Assembly (NCBI GenBank): GCA_028871795.1
Contig: JAGWMG010000007.1
Location: 1 to 64,000, forward strand
Origin: Alphaproteobacteria bacterium
GTDB taxonomy: Bacteria > Pseudomonadota > Alphaproteobacteria > Micropepsales > Micropepsaceae
Length of the DNA stretch: 64,000 bases
Reading direction: 5' to 3'
The notes below the pieces were generated by a model, which was not told the origin of the DNA, did not search any database, and saw nothing but the letters and a program-made list of their open reading frames with translations. Both the position numbers and the translations under genes were made by a program. Shown in pieces: positions 54,996-63,400 of the stretch. Each line of letters opens with the position of its first letter. Position 1 is the first letter of the stretch.

Positions 54996-55680
54996 CCTCG
55001 ACGCCGTCCTCGCGCGCGATCACCAGCGTCTTGGCGATACCGACGTAAAGCCCATGCTCGACCACGCCGGCGACACAGGACAGCGCCGCGGCGAGCTTCG
55101 CGGCATCGGCGATGGCCCCGAAAGCGCAATCGTAGATGACGTTGCCGCTGTCGGTCTTATAGACCGCTGCGTCCTTCTTGCGCAGCAGAACCGGCGTGTT
55201 GGCGTAACCCAAACCCGCCACCGCGCGGATGATGCGCGCGGCGGTGGTGGCGTGGCCGAACTCCACGACTTCCACCGGAAGCGGAAAGCGCCCCAGCCGC
55301 GCCACCAGCTTGCTGGCGGCGGCGACGACGATCATCCGCCTGGACGAGGTCGCCACGATCTTCTCGCGCAGCAAGGCGCCGCCGCCGCCCTTGATGAGAT
55401 TGAAAGCGGCATCGGCTTCGTCGGCGCCGTCCACGACAAGGTCGAGCGGCGCCACGTCGTCGAGGTTCGCCAGCACCATGCCCAACGCGCGCGCCATCTG
55501 CGCCGTGCGCTCCGAGGTCGGCACGCACAGGACGTTCAAGCCGCCGCGCACGCGCGCGCCCAGAAGCTCGACGAACGCCTCGGCCGTCGAGCCGGAGCCG
55601 AGTCCGAGCTTCATCCCGTCGGAGATAAAATCGAGAGCGCGGGCGGCGGCGGCGCGTTTGAGGGCGGCGGAGTCGGTCAT
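54967..55680 (-). CDS. rpiA: Ribose-5-phosphate isomerase A
   Basis: This 237-residue enzyme interconverts ribose-5-phosphate and ribulose-5-phosphate in the pentose phosphate pathway. The motifs GMKLGLGSGSTAEAFVELLG, LDLVVDGADEADAAFNLIKGGGGALLREKIVA-like sequence and the lysine-containing loop are standard for RpiA. It is convergent with, and overlaps, the DUF900 lipoprotein gene. A 79-bp gap separates it from glmS. Confidence 0.95.
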   Translation of the reverse strand: MTDSAALKRAAAARALDFISDGMKLGLGSGSTAEAFVELLGARVRGGLNVLCVPTSERTAQMARALGMVLANLDDVAPLDLVVDGADEADAAFNLIKGGGGALLREKIVATSSRRMIVVAAASKLVARLGRFPLPVEVVEFGHATTAARIIRAVAGLGYANTPVLLRKKDAAVYKTDSGNVIYDCAFGAIADAAKLAAALSCVAGVVEHGLYVGIAKTLVIAREDGVEVRTESTAPA

Positions 55681-55759
55681 GGCTTAACTCAAACCGATGG
55701 CGCGGGCGGCGTAAAGCCTCATGCCTCAATTAAGAACAAATGCCAGTCCGCCGCAGGCC

Positions 55760-57589
55760 CTACTCCACCGTGACGCTCTTCGCCAGATTGCGCGGCTGGT
55801 CGACGTCGGTGCCTTTGGCGACGGCGGCGTAATAGGCGAGCAGCTGCACCGGCACGGCGTAAAGCAGCGGCGCGATGAAGGGATCGGCGCCGGGAACCTC
55901 GACGCTCGCCCATACCTGCGCGCCTCCCGCGGCAATCCCCTGCGCGTCGGAGATGAGCAGCACCTTGCCGCCGCGCGCCATCACTTCCTGCATGTTGGAG
56001 GTGGTCTTCTCGAACAGCGCGTCGTGCGGCGCGATGACGATCACCGGCACGCTCTCGTCGATCAGCGCGATGGGGCCGTGCTTCATTTCGCCCGCCGCGT
56101 AGCCTTCGGCATGGAGATAGGAGATTTCCTTGAGCTTGAGCGCGCCTTCGAGCGCGAGCGGGAAGCTCGGTCCGCGGCCGAGATAGAGTACGTCGTGGGC
56201 CTTGGCGATGTCCTGGCCCAGCGCTTCGAGCTTCGGCTCCTGCTTGAGGAATTCGACGATATGGCGCGGGGTTTCGAGCAGCGCGGTGCACAGCTTCTTC
56301 TCGGCGGCCCCGTCGAGCGTGCCGCGCGCGCGTCCTGCCGCGACGGCGAGCGCCGCCAGCGCCGCGAGCTGGCAGGTGAAGGCCTTGGTCGAGGCGACGC
56401 CGATCTCCGGCCCCGCGAATGTCGGCAGCACGACGTCGGCTTCGCGCGCGATCGAGCTTTCGGGCACGTTGACGATGGCGAACGTGGTCTGGCCCCGCGC
56501 CTTGGCGTCGCGCAGCGCCGCCAGCGTATCCGCCGTCTCACCCGACTGCGAGACGAACAGCGCCAGCCCGTCCTTGGGATAAACGGGATCGCGATAGCGC
56601 AGCTCCGACGCTACGTCGATCTCCACCGGCAGCCGCGCCAGCTTCTCGAACCAGTATTTGCCCACCAGGCCGGCATAATAGGCCGTGCCGCAAGCGGAGA
56701 CGGTGAGCCGCGAGGCGCCGGCGAATGCTTTGGCGACGCCGGGATCGGCGAGGTGCACGTTCGGTCCGGCGGGATCGAGATAATGGGCGAGCGTGTGGGC
56801 GATGACCTCCGGCTGTTCGTGGATTTCCTTGGCCATGAAATGACGGTGGCCTGCCTTATCTACCAGCCCCGTAGTTGCCGAGGTGAGCTTCACTTCGCGG
56901 TTGGCGGGACGGCCGGTCGCGTCGAAGATCGCGACTTCGGGCCCGCGCACCACGGCCACGTCGCCGTCTTCCAGATAGGCCACGCGATTGGTGAACGGCG
57001 CCAGCGCGAAAGCGTCCGACCCGAGATAACCTTCATGCTCGCCGTAGCCCACCGCCAGCGGGCTTCCCATCCGCGCGCCGACCAACAGGCCTTCTTCGCC
57101 CCTGAAGATCATAGCGAGCGAATAGGCGCCGGTCAGCCGGCGAACCGCGGCTTTCGCCGCCTCCTCGGGCGTCAGGCCTTGCCTAAGGTAGTCGGTGACC
57201 AGATGGGCGACGACTTCGCTGTCGGTTTCGGATTCGAACTTATGGTCCTTGGCAAGGAGTTCCGCGCGCAGCTCGCGGAAATTCTCGATGATGCCGTTGT
57301 GGACGATGGCGACGCGTTCGCTGGCGTGGGGGTGGGCGTTGATCTCAGACGGCTTACCGTGCGTGGCCCAGCGGGTGTGGCCGATGCCGGTGCGGCCGGG
57401 CAGCGGATGATGTTGAAGAACATCGCCGAGCTTGGCGAGCTTGCCCGGCGCGCGGCGGCGCTGGATTTGGCCGTCGACCAGCGTGGCGATGCCGGCGGAA
57501 TCGTAGCCGCGGTACTCCAGCCGTTTCAGCGCTTCGAGGATGACCGGCGCACAATCCTTGGTGCCCGCGATGCCGACGATGCCGCACAT
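55760..57589 (-). CDS. glmS: Glutamine-fructose-6-phosphate aminotransferase
   Basis: This 609-residue enzyme makes glucosamine-6-phosphate for cell-wall precursors. The N-terminal MCGIVGIAG has the nucleophile cysteine after the initiator Met. The glutaminase domain shows RRLTGAYSLAMIF and the SIS domains show VSACGTAYYAGLVGKYWFE and SQSGETADTLAALRDA. The C-terminus ends with the conserved PRNLAKSVTVE. It sits 1 nt downstream of glmU on the same strand. No glmS ribozyme or leader was seen. Confidence 0.98.
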   Translation of the reverse strand: MCGIVGIAGTKDCAPVILEALKRLEYRGYDSAGIATLVDGQIQRRRAPGKLAKLGDVLQHHPLPGRTGIGHTRWATHGKPSEINAHPHASERVAIVHNGIIENFRELRAELLAKDHKFESETDSEVVAHLVTDYLRQGLTPEEAAKAAVRRLTGAYSLAMIFRGEEGLLVGARMGSPLAVGYGEHEGYLGSDAFALAPFTNRVAYLEDGDVAVVRGPEVAIFDATGRPANREVKLTSATTGLVDKAGHRHFMAKEIHEQPEVIAHTLAHYLDPAGPNVHLADPGVAKAFAGASRLTVSACGTAYYAGLVGKYWFEKLARLPVEIDVASELRYRDPVYPKDGLALFVSQSGETADTLAALRDAKARGQTTFAIVNVPESSIAREADVVLPTFAGPEIGVASTKAFTCQLAALAALAVAAGRARGTLDGAAEKKLCTALLETPRHIVEFLKQEPKLEALGQDIAKAHDVLYLGRGPSFPLALEGALKLKEISYLHAEGYAAGEMKHGPIALIDESVPVIVIAPHDALFEKTTSNMQEVMARGGKVLLISDAQGIAAGGAQVWASVEVPGADPFIAPLLYAVPVQLLAYYAAVAKGTDVDQPRNLAKSVTVE

Positions 57590-57590
57590 C

Positions 57591-58940
57591 TCACTTGTCC
57601 TTCGATTTCGCGGCTTTTGACGCCTTCTTCCGAGCCTGGAATTTCTCCGCCCAGCCGGGAATCTCTTTCTGCTCCGCGCGGGTCAAAACCAGCGAACCGG
57701 CCGCCACGTCCTTGGTGACGACGGAGCCCGCGCCGACGATAGCGCCGGCGCCGACTTTCACCGGCGCCACCAGCGCGGTGTCCGAACCGATGAAGGCGCC
57801 GGCGCCGATGTCGGTCCGGTGCTTGTCGAAGCCGTCGTAATTGCAGGTGATGGTGCCCGCGCCGATATTGGCGCCCGCCCCAACCCGCGCATCGCCAAGA
57901 TAGGTCAGATGGTTCGCCTTGGCGCCTTTCTCGACGCGGCTGTTCTTGACCTCGACGAAATTGCCGACATGGGCGTTCTCTTCCAGCACCGTACCCGGGC
58001 GCAGCCGCGCATACGGTCCGACAATCGCGCCCGCGCCGACCTCGGCGCCTTCGAGATGGCTGAAAGCGCGGATGCGCGCGCCCGCACGCACGGCCACGCC
58101 CGGCGCGAAAATCACGTAGGGCTCGACCTGCACGTCGGCTTCGAGCACCGTGTCGTAGGACAGGAAAACCGTATCCGGCGCGGTCATGCCCACCGCTCCC
58201 GCCAGCGCGCGCACGCGCAGGCGGCTCTGCATCGCCGCTTCCGCCGCCGCCAGTTCGGCGCGGCTGTTGACGCCCATCATCTCGGTCTCGTCGGCCTCGA
58301 CCACGGCACAACGCACGCCCTCCCCCTTCGCCAGCCGCGGCACGTCGGTGAGGTAGTATTCCTTCTGTGCGTTGTCGTTGCCGAGCTTTGCGGCGCAGCG
58401 GAAAAATTCCTTCGCATCGGCTGCGAGAATTCCGGCATTGCACAAGCTCTCGGCGCGTTCCCGCGCGTTGGCGTCCCTGAATTCGACGATGCGGTCGAGG
58501 AAGCCCTGCCCGTCCAGAATCATCCGCCCGTAGGCGGCGGGATCCTTCGGACGGAAACCGATCATCGCCATGCCGGCCTTGGCCTGCGCGGCGAACGAAG
58601 CCTCGAACGTTGCGGGCGCAACCAGCGGCATGTCGCCATACGCCACGATCAGCTTGCCGGAAAAGCCGGCAAGCGCCGCCGCCGCGCAAGCCGCCGCGTG
58701 GCCGGTGCCGAGCTGGGGTTCCTGGACGACGCTGCCCGCGCCGGATTTCGCGGCGAAGGCGCGGACGTCTTCGCCTTCCTTGTGGGTGACGACGACGATG
58801 CGCTCCACCCCCGCTGCGCGCATGGCGGCGATCACATGCCCGAGGATCGGAAGACCGGCAACGGTATGCATGACTTTGGGCGTCGCGGATTTCATCCGCG
58901 TTCCCTGCCCTGCGGCCAAGACGATTCCAGCGCGCGCCAT
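57591..58940 (-). CDS. glmU: Bifunctional GlmU (glucosamine-1-P acetyltransferase / UDP-GlcNAc pyrophosphorylase)
   Basis: This 449-residue enzyme performs the last two steps of UDP-GlcNAc synthesis. The pyrophosphorylase half starts with IVLAAGQGTRMKSATPKVMH (LxxGxGTxM motif). The acetyltransferase half has the left-handed beta-helix with repeats such as VGAGAIVGPYARLRPGTVL and NIGAGTITCNYDGFDKHRT. I choose the ATG at 58940; an upstream frame adds a non-conserved extension. It is immediately before glmS in the same direction. Confidence 0.97.
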   Translation of the reverse strand: MARAGIVLAAGQGTRMKSATPKVMHTVAGLPILGHVIAAMRAAGVERIVVVTHKEGEDVRAFAAKSGAGSVVQEPQLGTGHAAACAAAALAGFSGKLIVAYGDMPLVAPATFEASFAAQAKAGMAMIGFRPKDPAAYGRMILDGQGFLDRIVEFRDANARERAESLCNAGILAADAKEFFRCAAKLGNDNAQKEYYLTDVPRLAKGEGVRCAVVEADETEMMGVNSRAELAAAEAAMQSRLRVRALAGAVGMTAPDTVFLSYDTVLEADVQVEPYVIFAPGVAVRAGARIRAFSHLEGAEVGAGAIVGPYARLRPGTVLEENAHVGNFVEVKNSRVEKGAKANHLTYLGDARVGAGANIGAGTITCNYDGFDKHRTDIGAGAFIGSDTALVAPVKVGAGAIVGAGSVVTKDVAAGSLVLTRAEQKEIPGWAEKFQARKKASKAAKSKDK

Positions 58941-59026
58941 GCTTGTTTCGATAGTCCGCCGTGTCATAAGGGTAAAGTGAAGAATTGCGACGCTATATTG
59001 CCGTCGATCGGGATGCGTTAACCGCG

Positions 59027-59698
59027 ATGACTGCTGCCCTCATTTTCGACCTGGACGGGACCCTTGTCGATACCGCGCCGGACCTGCTGGACGCCCTCAA
59101 TGCCGTCCTGGCGGGCGAAGGCCGCCGCCCGGTCGATCACGCGGACCTGCGCCATATGGTGGGATTCGGCGCGCGCAGCATGATCGCCCAGGCCTTCGAG
59201 ATGACCGGCAACCCGGCCGACCCGGCGCAGATCGAAGCGATGATGCCCGCGTTCCTCGACCATTACCGCCGCCACATCGCCGACTGCAGCCGGCCCTTTC
59301 CGGGCGTCGAAGAGACGCTTGCCGGCTTTAGGGCCGCAGGCGCGCGGCTGGGCGTGCTGACCAACAAGCCTCACGAGCTGACCGTGCTGCTGTTGTCAAA
59401 ACTGAAGCTGGACCGCTATTTCGCCGTGATCTTCGGGCAGGGGCGGATGCCCTACACAAAGCCCGACGCGCGCATCTTCCAGGACGTGGTGTGGGAGATC
59501 GGCGGACCCGGCGCGGGCGCGCTGATGATCGGCGACAGCGTCACCGATGTGACCACGGCGCGCGCCGGCGGCGCCCCGGTGATCCTGGTGTCCTACGGCT
59601 ACACGCCGGAACCGGCGCGGACGCTGGGCGCGGATGCGGTGGTCGACGATTTCCGCGAAATTCCGGCGGCGGCGCGGCGGCTTCTCGGCTCTGCTTGA
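59027..59698 (+). CDS. gph: Phosphoglycolate phosphatase-like HAD hydrolase
   Basis: This 223-residue HAD hydrolase has motif I ALIFDLDGTLVDTAPDL (Asp nucleophile), motif II GVLTNKPHEL and the final motif GDSVTDVTTARAGGA, the arrangement of Gph, which removes 2-phosphoglycolate. The ATG at 59027 fits the family N-terminus; the earlier in-frame ATG adds 14 residues. It is divergent from glmU, with an 86-bp intergenic region, and precedes tRNA-Val. Confidence 0.92.
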   Translation: MTAALIFDLDGTLVDTAPDLLDALNAVLAGEGRRPVDHADLRHMVGFGARSMIAQAFEMTGNPADPAQIEAMMPAFLDHYRRHIADCSRPFPGVEETLAGFRAAGARLGVLTNKPHELTVLLLSKLKLDRYFAVIFGQGRMPYTKPDARIFQDVVWEIGGPGAGALMIGDSVTDVTTARAGGAPVILVSYGYTPEPARTLGADAVVDDFREIPAAARRLLGSA

Positions 59699-59798
59699 CG
59701 CTCGTCGGGCGGCGGCCTTATAGCCCTTTTCCCCCGGGGAGCGCTCGCCGGCAAAGTGGATACCGGTTTGCCGTCAGCGAGCGCGGCCAAGTAGGACG

Positions 59799-59873
59799 GG
59801 GCGCGTAGCTCAGCGGGAGAGCACTCCCTTCACACGGGAGGGGTCACAGGTTCAATCCCTGTCGCGCCCACCA
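59799..59873 (+). tRNA. tRNA-Val (CAC)
   Basis: A standard cloverleaf is visible: acceptor GGGCGCG/CGCGCCC, D-arm GCTC/GAGC, anticodon stem CTCCC/GGGAG with loop TTCACAC (anticodon CAC, valine), and T-arm ACAGG-TTCAATC-CCTGT. CCA is encoded. The genes to the right look like an integrated island, so this tRNA's 3' end is a candidate integration site. Confidence 0.96.
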
Positions 59874-59971
59874 TTAACTCCGCGAAATTCCTGGATTTTG
59901 ATGGGCACTGTTCGTTCTGAAAGCGAACAGAAGCGGAAATTAGAGCCGGAACGGAGAACGAACTGCACATC

Positions 59972-59993
59972 AAATCCGTGCAAAATCCGTGCA
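59972..59993. repeat. Tandem 11-bp repeat AAATCCGTGCA x2 near tRNA-Val
   Basis: Two perfect copies of AAATCCGTGCA lie head to tail about 100 bp after tRNA-Val. Short direct repeats of this type can be arm-type binding sites for a tyrosine integrase, and an integrase gene is present at the right edge. Nothing else is recognised in 59874-60145. Confidence 0.4.
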
Positions 59994-60145
59994 GTCTGAG
60001 AGCACCCACGCCGCAATGTATCCCGCACCGATACCGCGTAGATACACGCTGCAAAATCGGAAATCCTCCTGCTATATTTGTCATGCTGGGTAGGAGACGC
60101 CCAAGTCGGTTTGTGCGGTCACCACCCCAAACAGGAGCTTCGGTT

Positions 60146-60424
60146 GTGAAGTATTTTTCCATTTTCATGTTGAATGACGAAGTTTCCGAATTTGATACGG
60201 CAATAGCGAACGGGCACCGTTTCGATATAGAAAGAAAGTCGGCACTAAGCCCGAAATACCCTCGGTTCCCTCGCAATCCCATGTTCCGAAAGACGGTCGA
60301 GCCCGTCGGCGCAGTGACCTACCTAGATGAAGAGACGGGCGGTCTTCTTCAAGGCACTCAGTGGGAGACTCGGCTTCACATGGTGACCAATGTTGATTTT
60401 CTAGTTGCTTGCAAGCTTGTTTAG
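60146..60424 (+). CDS. Hypothetical island protein
   Basis: This encodes a 92-residue soluble protein of unknown function. I choose the GTG at 60146 because AGGAG lies 8 nt before it; the frame is open further upstream but without a sensible start. Recognisable features are the N-terminal KYFSIFMLNDEVSEFDTAI and a C-terminal VTYLDEETGGLLQG segment. No family match is known to me. It lies in the low-GC part of the island after tRNA-Val. Confidence 0.45.
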   Translation: MKYFSIFMLNDEVSEFDTAIANGHRFDIERKSALSPKYPRFPRNPMFRKTVEPVGAVTYLDEETGGLLQGTQWETRLHMVTNVDFLVACKLV

Positions 60425-60448
60425 TCGGGAGCGCCATTGCGGGCTTGA

Positions 60449-60844
60449 ATGAGATGGCTATTGGACCTGTTCCGGTCAGCACAGCGAATGAAGTTCGTTG
60501 AGGAAACGGGTGTCACGATCAAGCCCCGCAAGAAAAGTGTAAAGAAGTCAAGGCGACGACGCCGATCTAAAGAAGAAATTCTCGCCGACCGAAAAAGGCT
60601 CGCCACAAGACTGAGAAAGCAAGGCGCGGCGTCATTTAGGCAAGAACGCGCACAAGCGCATCGTGTTGGCTCACGATTATATATTTGGCGAAGCGCTGGC
60701 GACTCCGACGTTTGCCCAGCTTGTGCGGCAAGCGATGGCAAGCGATTTGATTGGAATGTTTCCCCGCCTCATGGTCATCCGGGCGAGGCGGAATGCATCA
60801 CCAATGGATATTGCCGGTGCTACGCTGAGGCAGTTCTGCCTTGA
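60449..60844 (+). CDS. Small protein with phage Mu gpF-like C-terminal motif
   Basis: This encodes a 131-residue protein. The first 75 residues are strongly basic and probably disordered. The C-terminal 55 residues match the tail of Mu-gpF-like head morphogenesis proteins: a WRSAGDSDVCPACAASDGKRF motif (shown in parts WRSAGDSDVCPAC and ASDGKRF), then HPGEAECITNG and CRCYAEAV, with the Cys and His residues that form a metal-binding knot. It is much shorter than a real minor head protein, so it is either a decayed prophage gene or a small host protein reusing this module. Confidence 0.5.
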   Translation: MRWLLDLFRSAQRMKFVEETGVTIKPRKKSVKKSRRRRRSKEEILADRKRLATRLRKQGAASFRQERAQAHRVGSRLYIWRSAGDSDVCPACAASDGKRFDWNVSPPHGHPGEAECITNGYCRCYAEAVLP

Positions 60845-60905
60845 GCCTCTCTGAGCATTTGGCGGCGACAACTGGCCCGGCTGGCTGGAACAAGGACGAA
60901 AAATA

Positions 60906-61481
60906 ATGGGGATGTTATTAGTTCGGGCAACACTCTTGTCGCTCGCCCTGGTCATACTTCCATCGGCTGCAGTGGCAAGCTGTGAATCGCCGAATTGGCT
61001 CGATCAGTATCACTCGCTTCGGCCTTCGGTCGATGACTGCCGGCGCGCTGACTTGCACAAACCGCTATTCACGCGAGTCGGCACGCTCGTATGTCCCACG
61101 CGCGAGAGCTTCATTCTCGCCTATAACGCGCGGCCCCACGATTGGCATTTCATGGATTTGGCGGGAATACCGAGGCCGCCGGACGCATCGACGGGGATGT
61201 CGGTTTCACCTGCCTATTTTTCCTGTTCGGTTTATGGAGACGGCACCGCAGTCCAAATCTTGCAAGATGCCTTCGGGGAGGTGCTGACAAATATCGGTTG
61301 GCTTGCGCCAAGCGACTTGCGCAATTCGAGCGCTGACGTTGAACGTGCGGGCAATGAGGCCAAGGCGCTCGAGGCGGAACGGTCGCGACCGCGCCTCTGT
61401 TACCCGGACATACCTCGATACGGAAAGAAGCGCGGGCACTGCTATCACACTGACGTGAAGCCATATGCGCTCGTGCAGTAA
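60906..61481 (+). CDS. Hypothetical exported protein
   Basis: This 191-residue protein has an N-terminal signal sequence (RATLLSLALVILPSAAVASC). The mature part contains several Cys residues (CESPN, DDCRRAD, LVCPTR, FSCSV, RLCYP and GHCYH), which suggests disulphide bonds in the periplasm. I do not recognise a family. It is followed by a long gene-poor interval. Confidence 0.5.
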   Translation: MGMLLVRATLLSLALVILPSAAVASCESPNWLDQYHSLRPSVDDCRRADLHKPLFTRVGTLVCPTRESFILAYNARPHDWHFMDLAGIPRPPDASTGMSVSPAYFSCSVYGDGTAVQILQDAFGEVLTNIGWLAPSDLRNSSADVERAGNEAKALEAERSRPRLCYPDIPRYGKKRGHCYHTDVKPYALVQ

Positions 61482-62121
61482 CTTCGATCCTTTGGCGAGG
61501 CACTTGAGGGCGCGGTTGCGGAAGCCTTAGCGGGCGGGGCAACAGGCATTCGACACCTCAATGGAAGGCACTATTTGGCAATTCTTACAGCGATTTTCGA
61601 ACGTAATTTATCGTTTTATTTGTAGCGCTATCGTGTCTGGCAAGGTCATTCCTTAGACCAAAAGCGCTTGCTGGCGTCATTATATCAACCGATAATTTGG
61701 TCGCGGGCAGTCGAGATGACGCCTTTCCGATTAGCCAGGTACGGGTTTTGAAGAGCTAAGAATGTGGTCGGCAAGATAAAAGCAGTGCCGCCATAGCGGC
61801 ACTAACCCATTGTCTGCACATCATTTTTTGTGCCACCATCGCGACTTGCGATGCCGCCATTCCTTGCCCGAGCCGCCGCCATTGCTTCGTAAGTCCTTGT
61901 TTCAGCTTCGAGGAATTAGCGGCGAGGACGGAGGCAAAGAACCTATTGGCAGCGTGAACGGACTTCGGAGCATTGCGCAGGAGGCCGGGCCGCGGCGCGC
62001 CGTCAAGCCCGCGCTCACGCGCCCTTCGGCCTTGGGGCTTGACCGCGCGCCTCTCCGGCCCGGCTTAGGCTTGCGATGCTCCGAAGAATTTTCAGGAGCA
62101 AATTGCTCCTGTTCCGAACTA
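61482..62121. other. Gene-poor interval in the island
   Basis: No supportable gene is visible in this 640-bp stretch. The left half is AT-rich; the right half is GC-rich and runs into the end of the antitoxin gene. A perfect hairpin lies at 61784-61803. No recognisable repeat or IS end was identified. Confidence 0.4.
61784..61803 (-). terminator. Hairpin AGTGCCGC-CATA-GCGGCACT, candidate minus-strand terminator
   Basis: An 8-bp perfect stem with a 4-nt loop is followed on the minus strand by GCTTTTATC, a short T-run. It lies 319 bp downstream of the antitoxin gene, so it could terminate the PIN toxin-antitoxin transcript. Confidence 0.4.
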
Positions 62122-62388
62122 CTAGCGCTTGCGTTTGGTTTCCGGCATCTCGTCGCCCTTCATCGGTGGGCGGCCAACACCGGCACGCTTGAGGATTCGA
62201 AGCGCCTTGGGAACATCGGCGCGGGCGGCACGCTCCGTGATGTAACTTTCCGTGCGCAGGGCCGAGACCTTCTCAGCCACCGCCACGTTGATGAGCTGGT
62301 TGAGGGCCACGCCCTCCGCCTCGGCCAGCTTGCGCGCCTCGTCGAGAAGCGACGGCTGCAGCCGCAGTGCGAAATTGCTCTTCCTCAT
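62122..62388 (-). CDS. RHH-type antitoxin (HicB-like) of the PIN module
   Basis: This 88-residue protein carries a ribbon-helix-helix-like segment (NFALRLQPSLLDEARKLAEAEG then VALNQLINVAVAEKV), as in small antitoxins that repress their own promoter. The start at 62388 has GGAGAAGAG just upstream and overlaps the toxin stop (ATGA). The basic C-terminus MKGDEMPETKRKR may contact the toxin. As in the mutL-linked pair, the toxin gene comes first. Confidence 0.75.
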   Translation of the reverse strand: MRKSNFALRLQPSLLDEARKLAEAEGVALNQLINVAVAEKVSALRTESYITERAARADVPKALRILKRAGVGRPPMKGDEMPETKRKR

Positions 62389-62819
62389 GATCTCTTCTCC
62401 AATCGCTTCAAGGCCTCGCCCGGCGGCAAGACCGCAATTCCAAACTGTTCCGCCGCCGGGCCGAAGTCGCGCAGGTTGAACGTGACAATCCCGTCCGCCC
62501 GGCCATTGACCGCCGCCTCCAACACCATGTCGTCGTCCGCATCCGGCAAGGTCGGCCGCCAGAGATAGGCCAGCCTCACCGGCTCGGCCACCGCCGCGAC
62601 CGCATCGAGCAACACCGCGACATCCTCCACCGACAACCCCGCTGCCTTGAGATGCTCGGCACGCGTCATCACCGCCTCGTATTCGATCAGCAGCGGAACC
62701 GAGACCAAGAGTGTCAGGTCGCGCCGCCGTTCGAGAGCCGAGCGAAGCAGCCACCGGGAGGCCCCCGCGTCGCTGCGGATCGCGGCCACCATGGCAGCCG
62801 TGTCGAGCACCAGTCTCAT
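62385..62819 (-). CDS. PIN-domain toxin (COG1569 type)
   Basis: This 144-residue PIN-fold nuclease has the expected acidic residues: Asp6 in LVLDTAA, the Glu in LLIEYEAV, and the aspartate cluster in LPDADDDMVLEAAVNG followed by DGIVTFNLRDF. COG1569-type PIN proteins are ribonuclease toxins. It overlaps the antitoxin gene by 4 bp and precedes it. It lies in the tRNA-Val island next to the integrase. Confidence 0.8.
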   Translation of the reverse strand: MRLVLDTAAMVAAIRSDAGASRWLLRSALERRRDLTLLVSVPLLIEYEAVMTRAEHLKAAGLSVEDVAVLLDAVAAVAEPVRLAYLWRPTLPDADDDMVLEAAVNGRADGIVTFNLRDFGPAAEQFGIAVLPPGEALKRLEKRS

Positions 62820-63022
62820 ACCCGCTTATATGATATTACCCGCAATATTGCAATATGGGGTGCAAAGCGGTCAAGTTTCCATGCGCCGCCGAGTGCCGAG
62901 ACAAACCGACAGGAACCACCTTTGTGCACACAGCACTACGCAACAGCCGCCTACCCATATTGACGGATAGCGCCTTCGGGTGAAGCGTTGCGGGAGCTGC
63001 CATCGATGATCGAGACTGCGCC

Positions 63023-63400
63023 ATGAACCTCGCCTATTTCACGCTTCTCGAAGCTGCCGACAAACTGCGCATCTCGACAAAGACGCTGCGCGGAATTTTG
63101 GCGGCGTACCCCTTCTATTCGCGTGTCGGCAAGCGCAAGATTGTCATCTCCGAGGATGACTTGGCGCGTCTCTATGAGGTCCAGAAATGTCCCTCAAGCT
63201 CATTCGCTACTTCAAACGCTCATCGCATTGGTACATTCGCGGCACTGTCCGAGGCCAAGCTGTATTCGAGACTACGGGAACTGACGACCGCGCCACGGCA
63301 GAGGCCATCAAAGCAAAGCGCGAGAGCGAACTCCTCGAACGGAGCGTCTTTGGTCCCGGCGCTACCGTCAGCTTCCTTGAAGCGGCCCTCTCATACCTAG
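63023..63400 (+). CDS. Excisionase/MerR-like HTH protein overlapping the integrase
   Basis: This 125-residue frame has an N-terminal winged HTH of the excisionase/AlpA type (residues 1-58, LLEAADKLRISTKTLRGIL, then VGKRKIVISEDDLARLYE). The C-terminal 70 residues are in a different frame over the start of the integrase gene and read as low-complexity, so the functional protein may be only the first part or the overlap may be real. Small HTH proteins directly ahead of tyrosine recombinases control excision direction. Confidence 0.65.
   Translation: MNLAYFTLLEAADKLRISTKTLRGILAAYPFYSRVGKRKIVISEDDLARLYEVQKCPSSSFATSNAHRIGTFAALSEAKLYSRLRELTTAPRQRPSKQSARANSSNGASLVPALPSASLKRPSHT

Noticed and set aside
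59830-60282. 150-residue minus-strand frame ending in GATGIEPVTPPV
   Set aside because: That ending is the well-known spurious translation of the antisense strand of a tRNA gene; the rest has no family features.
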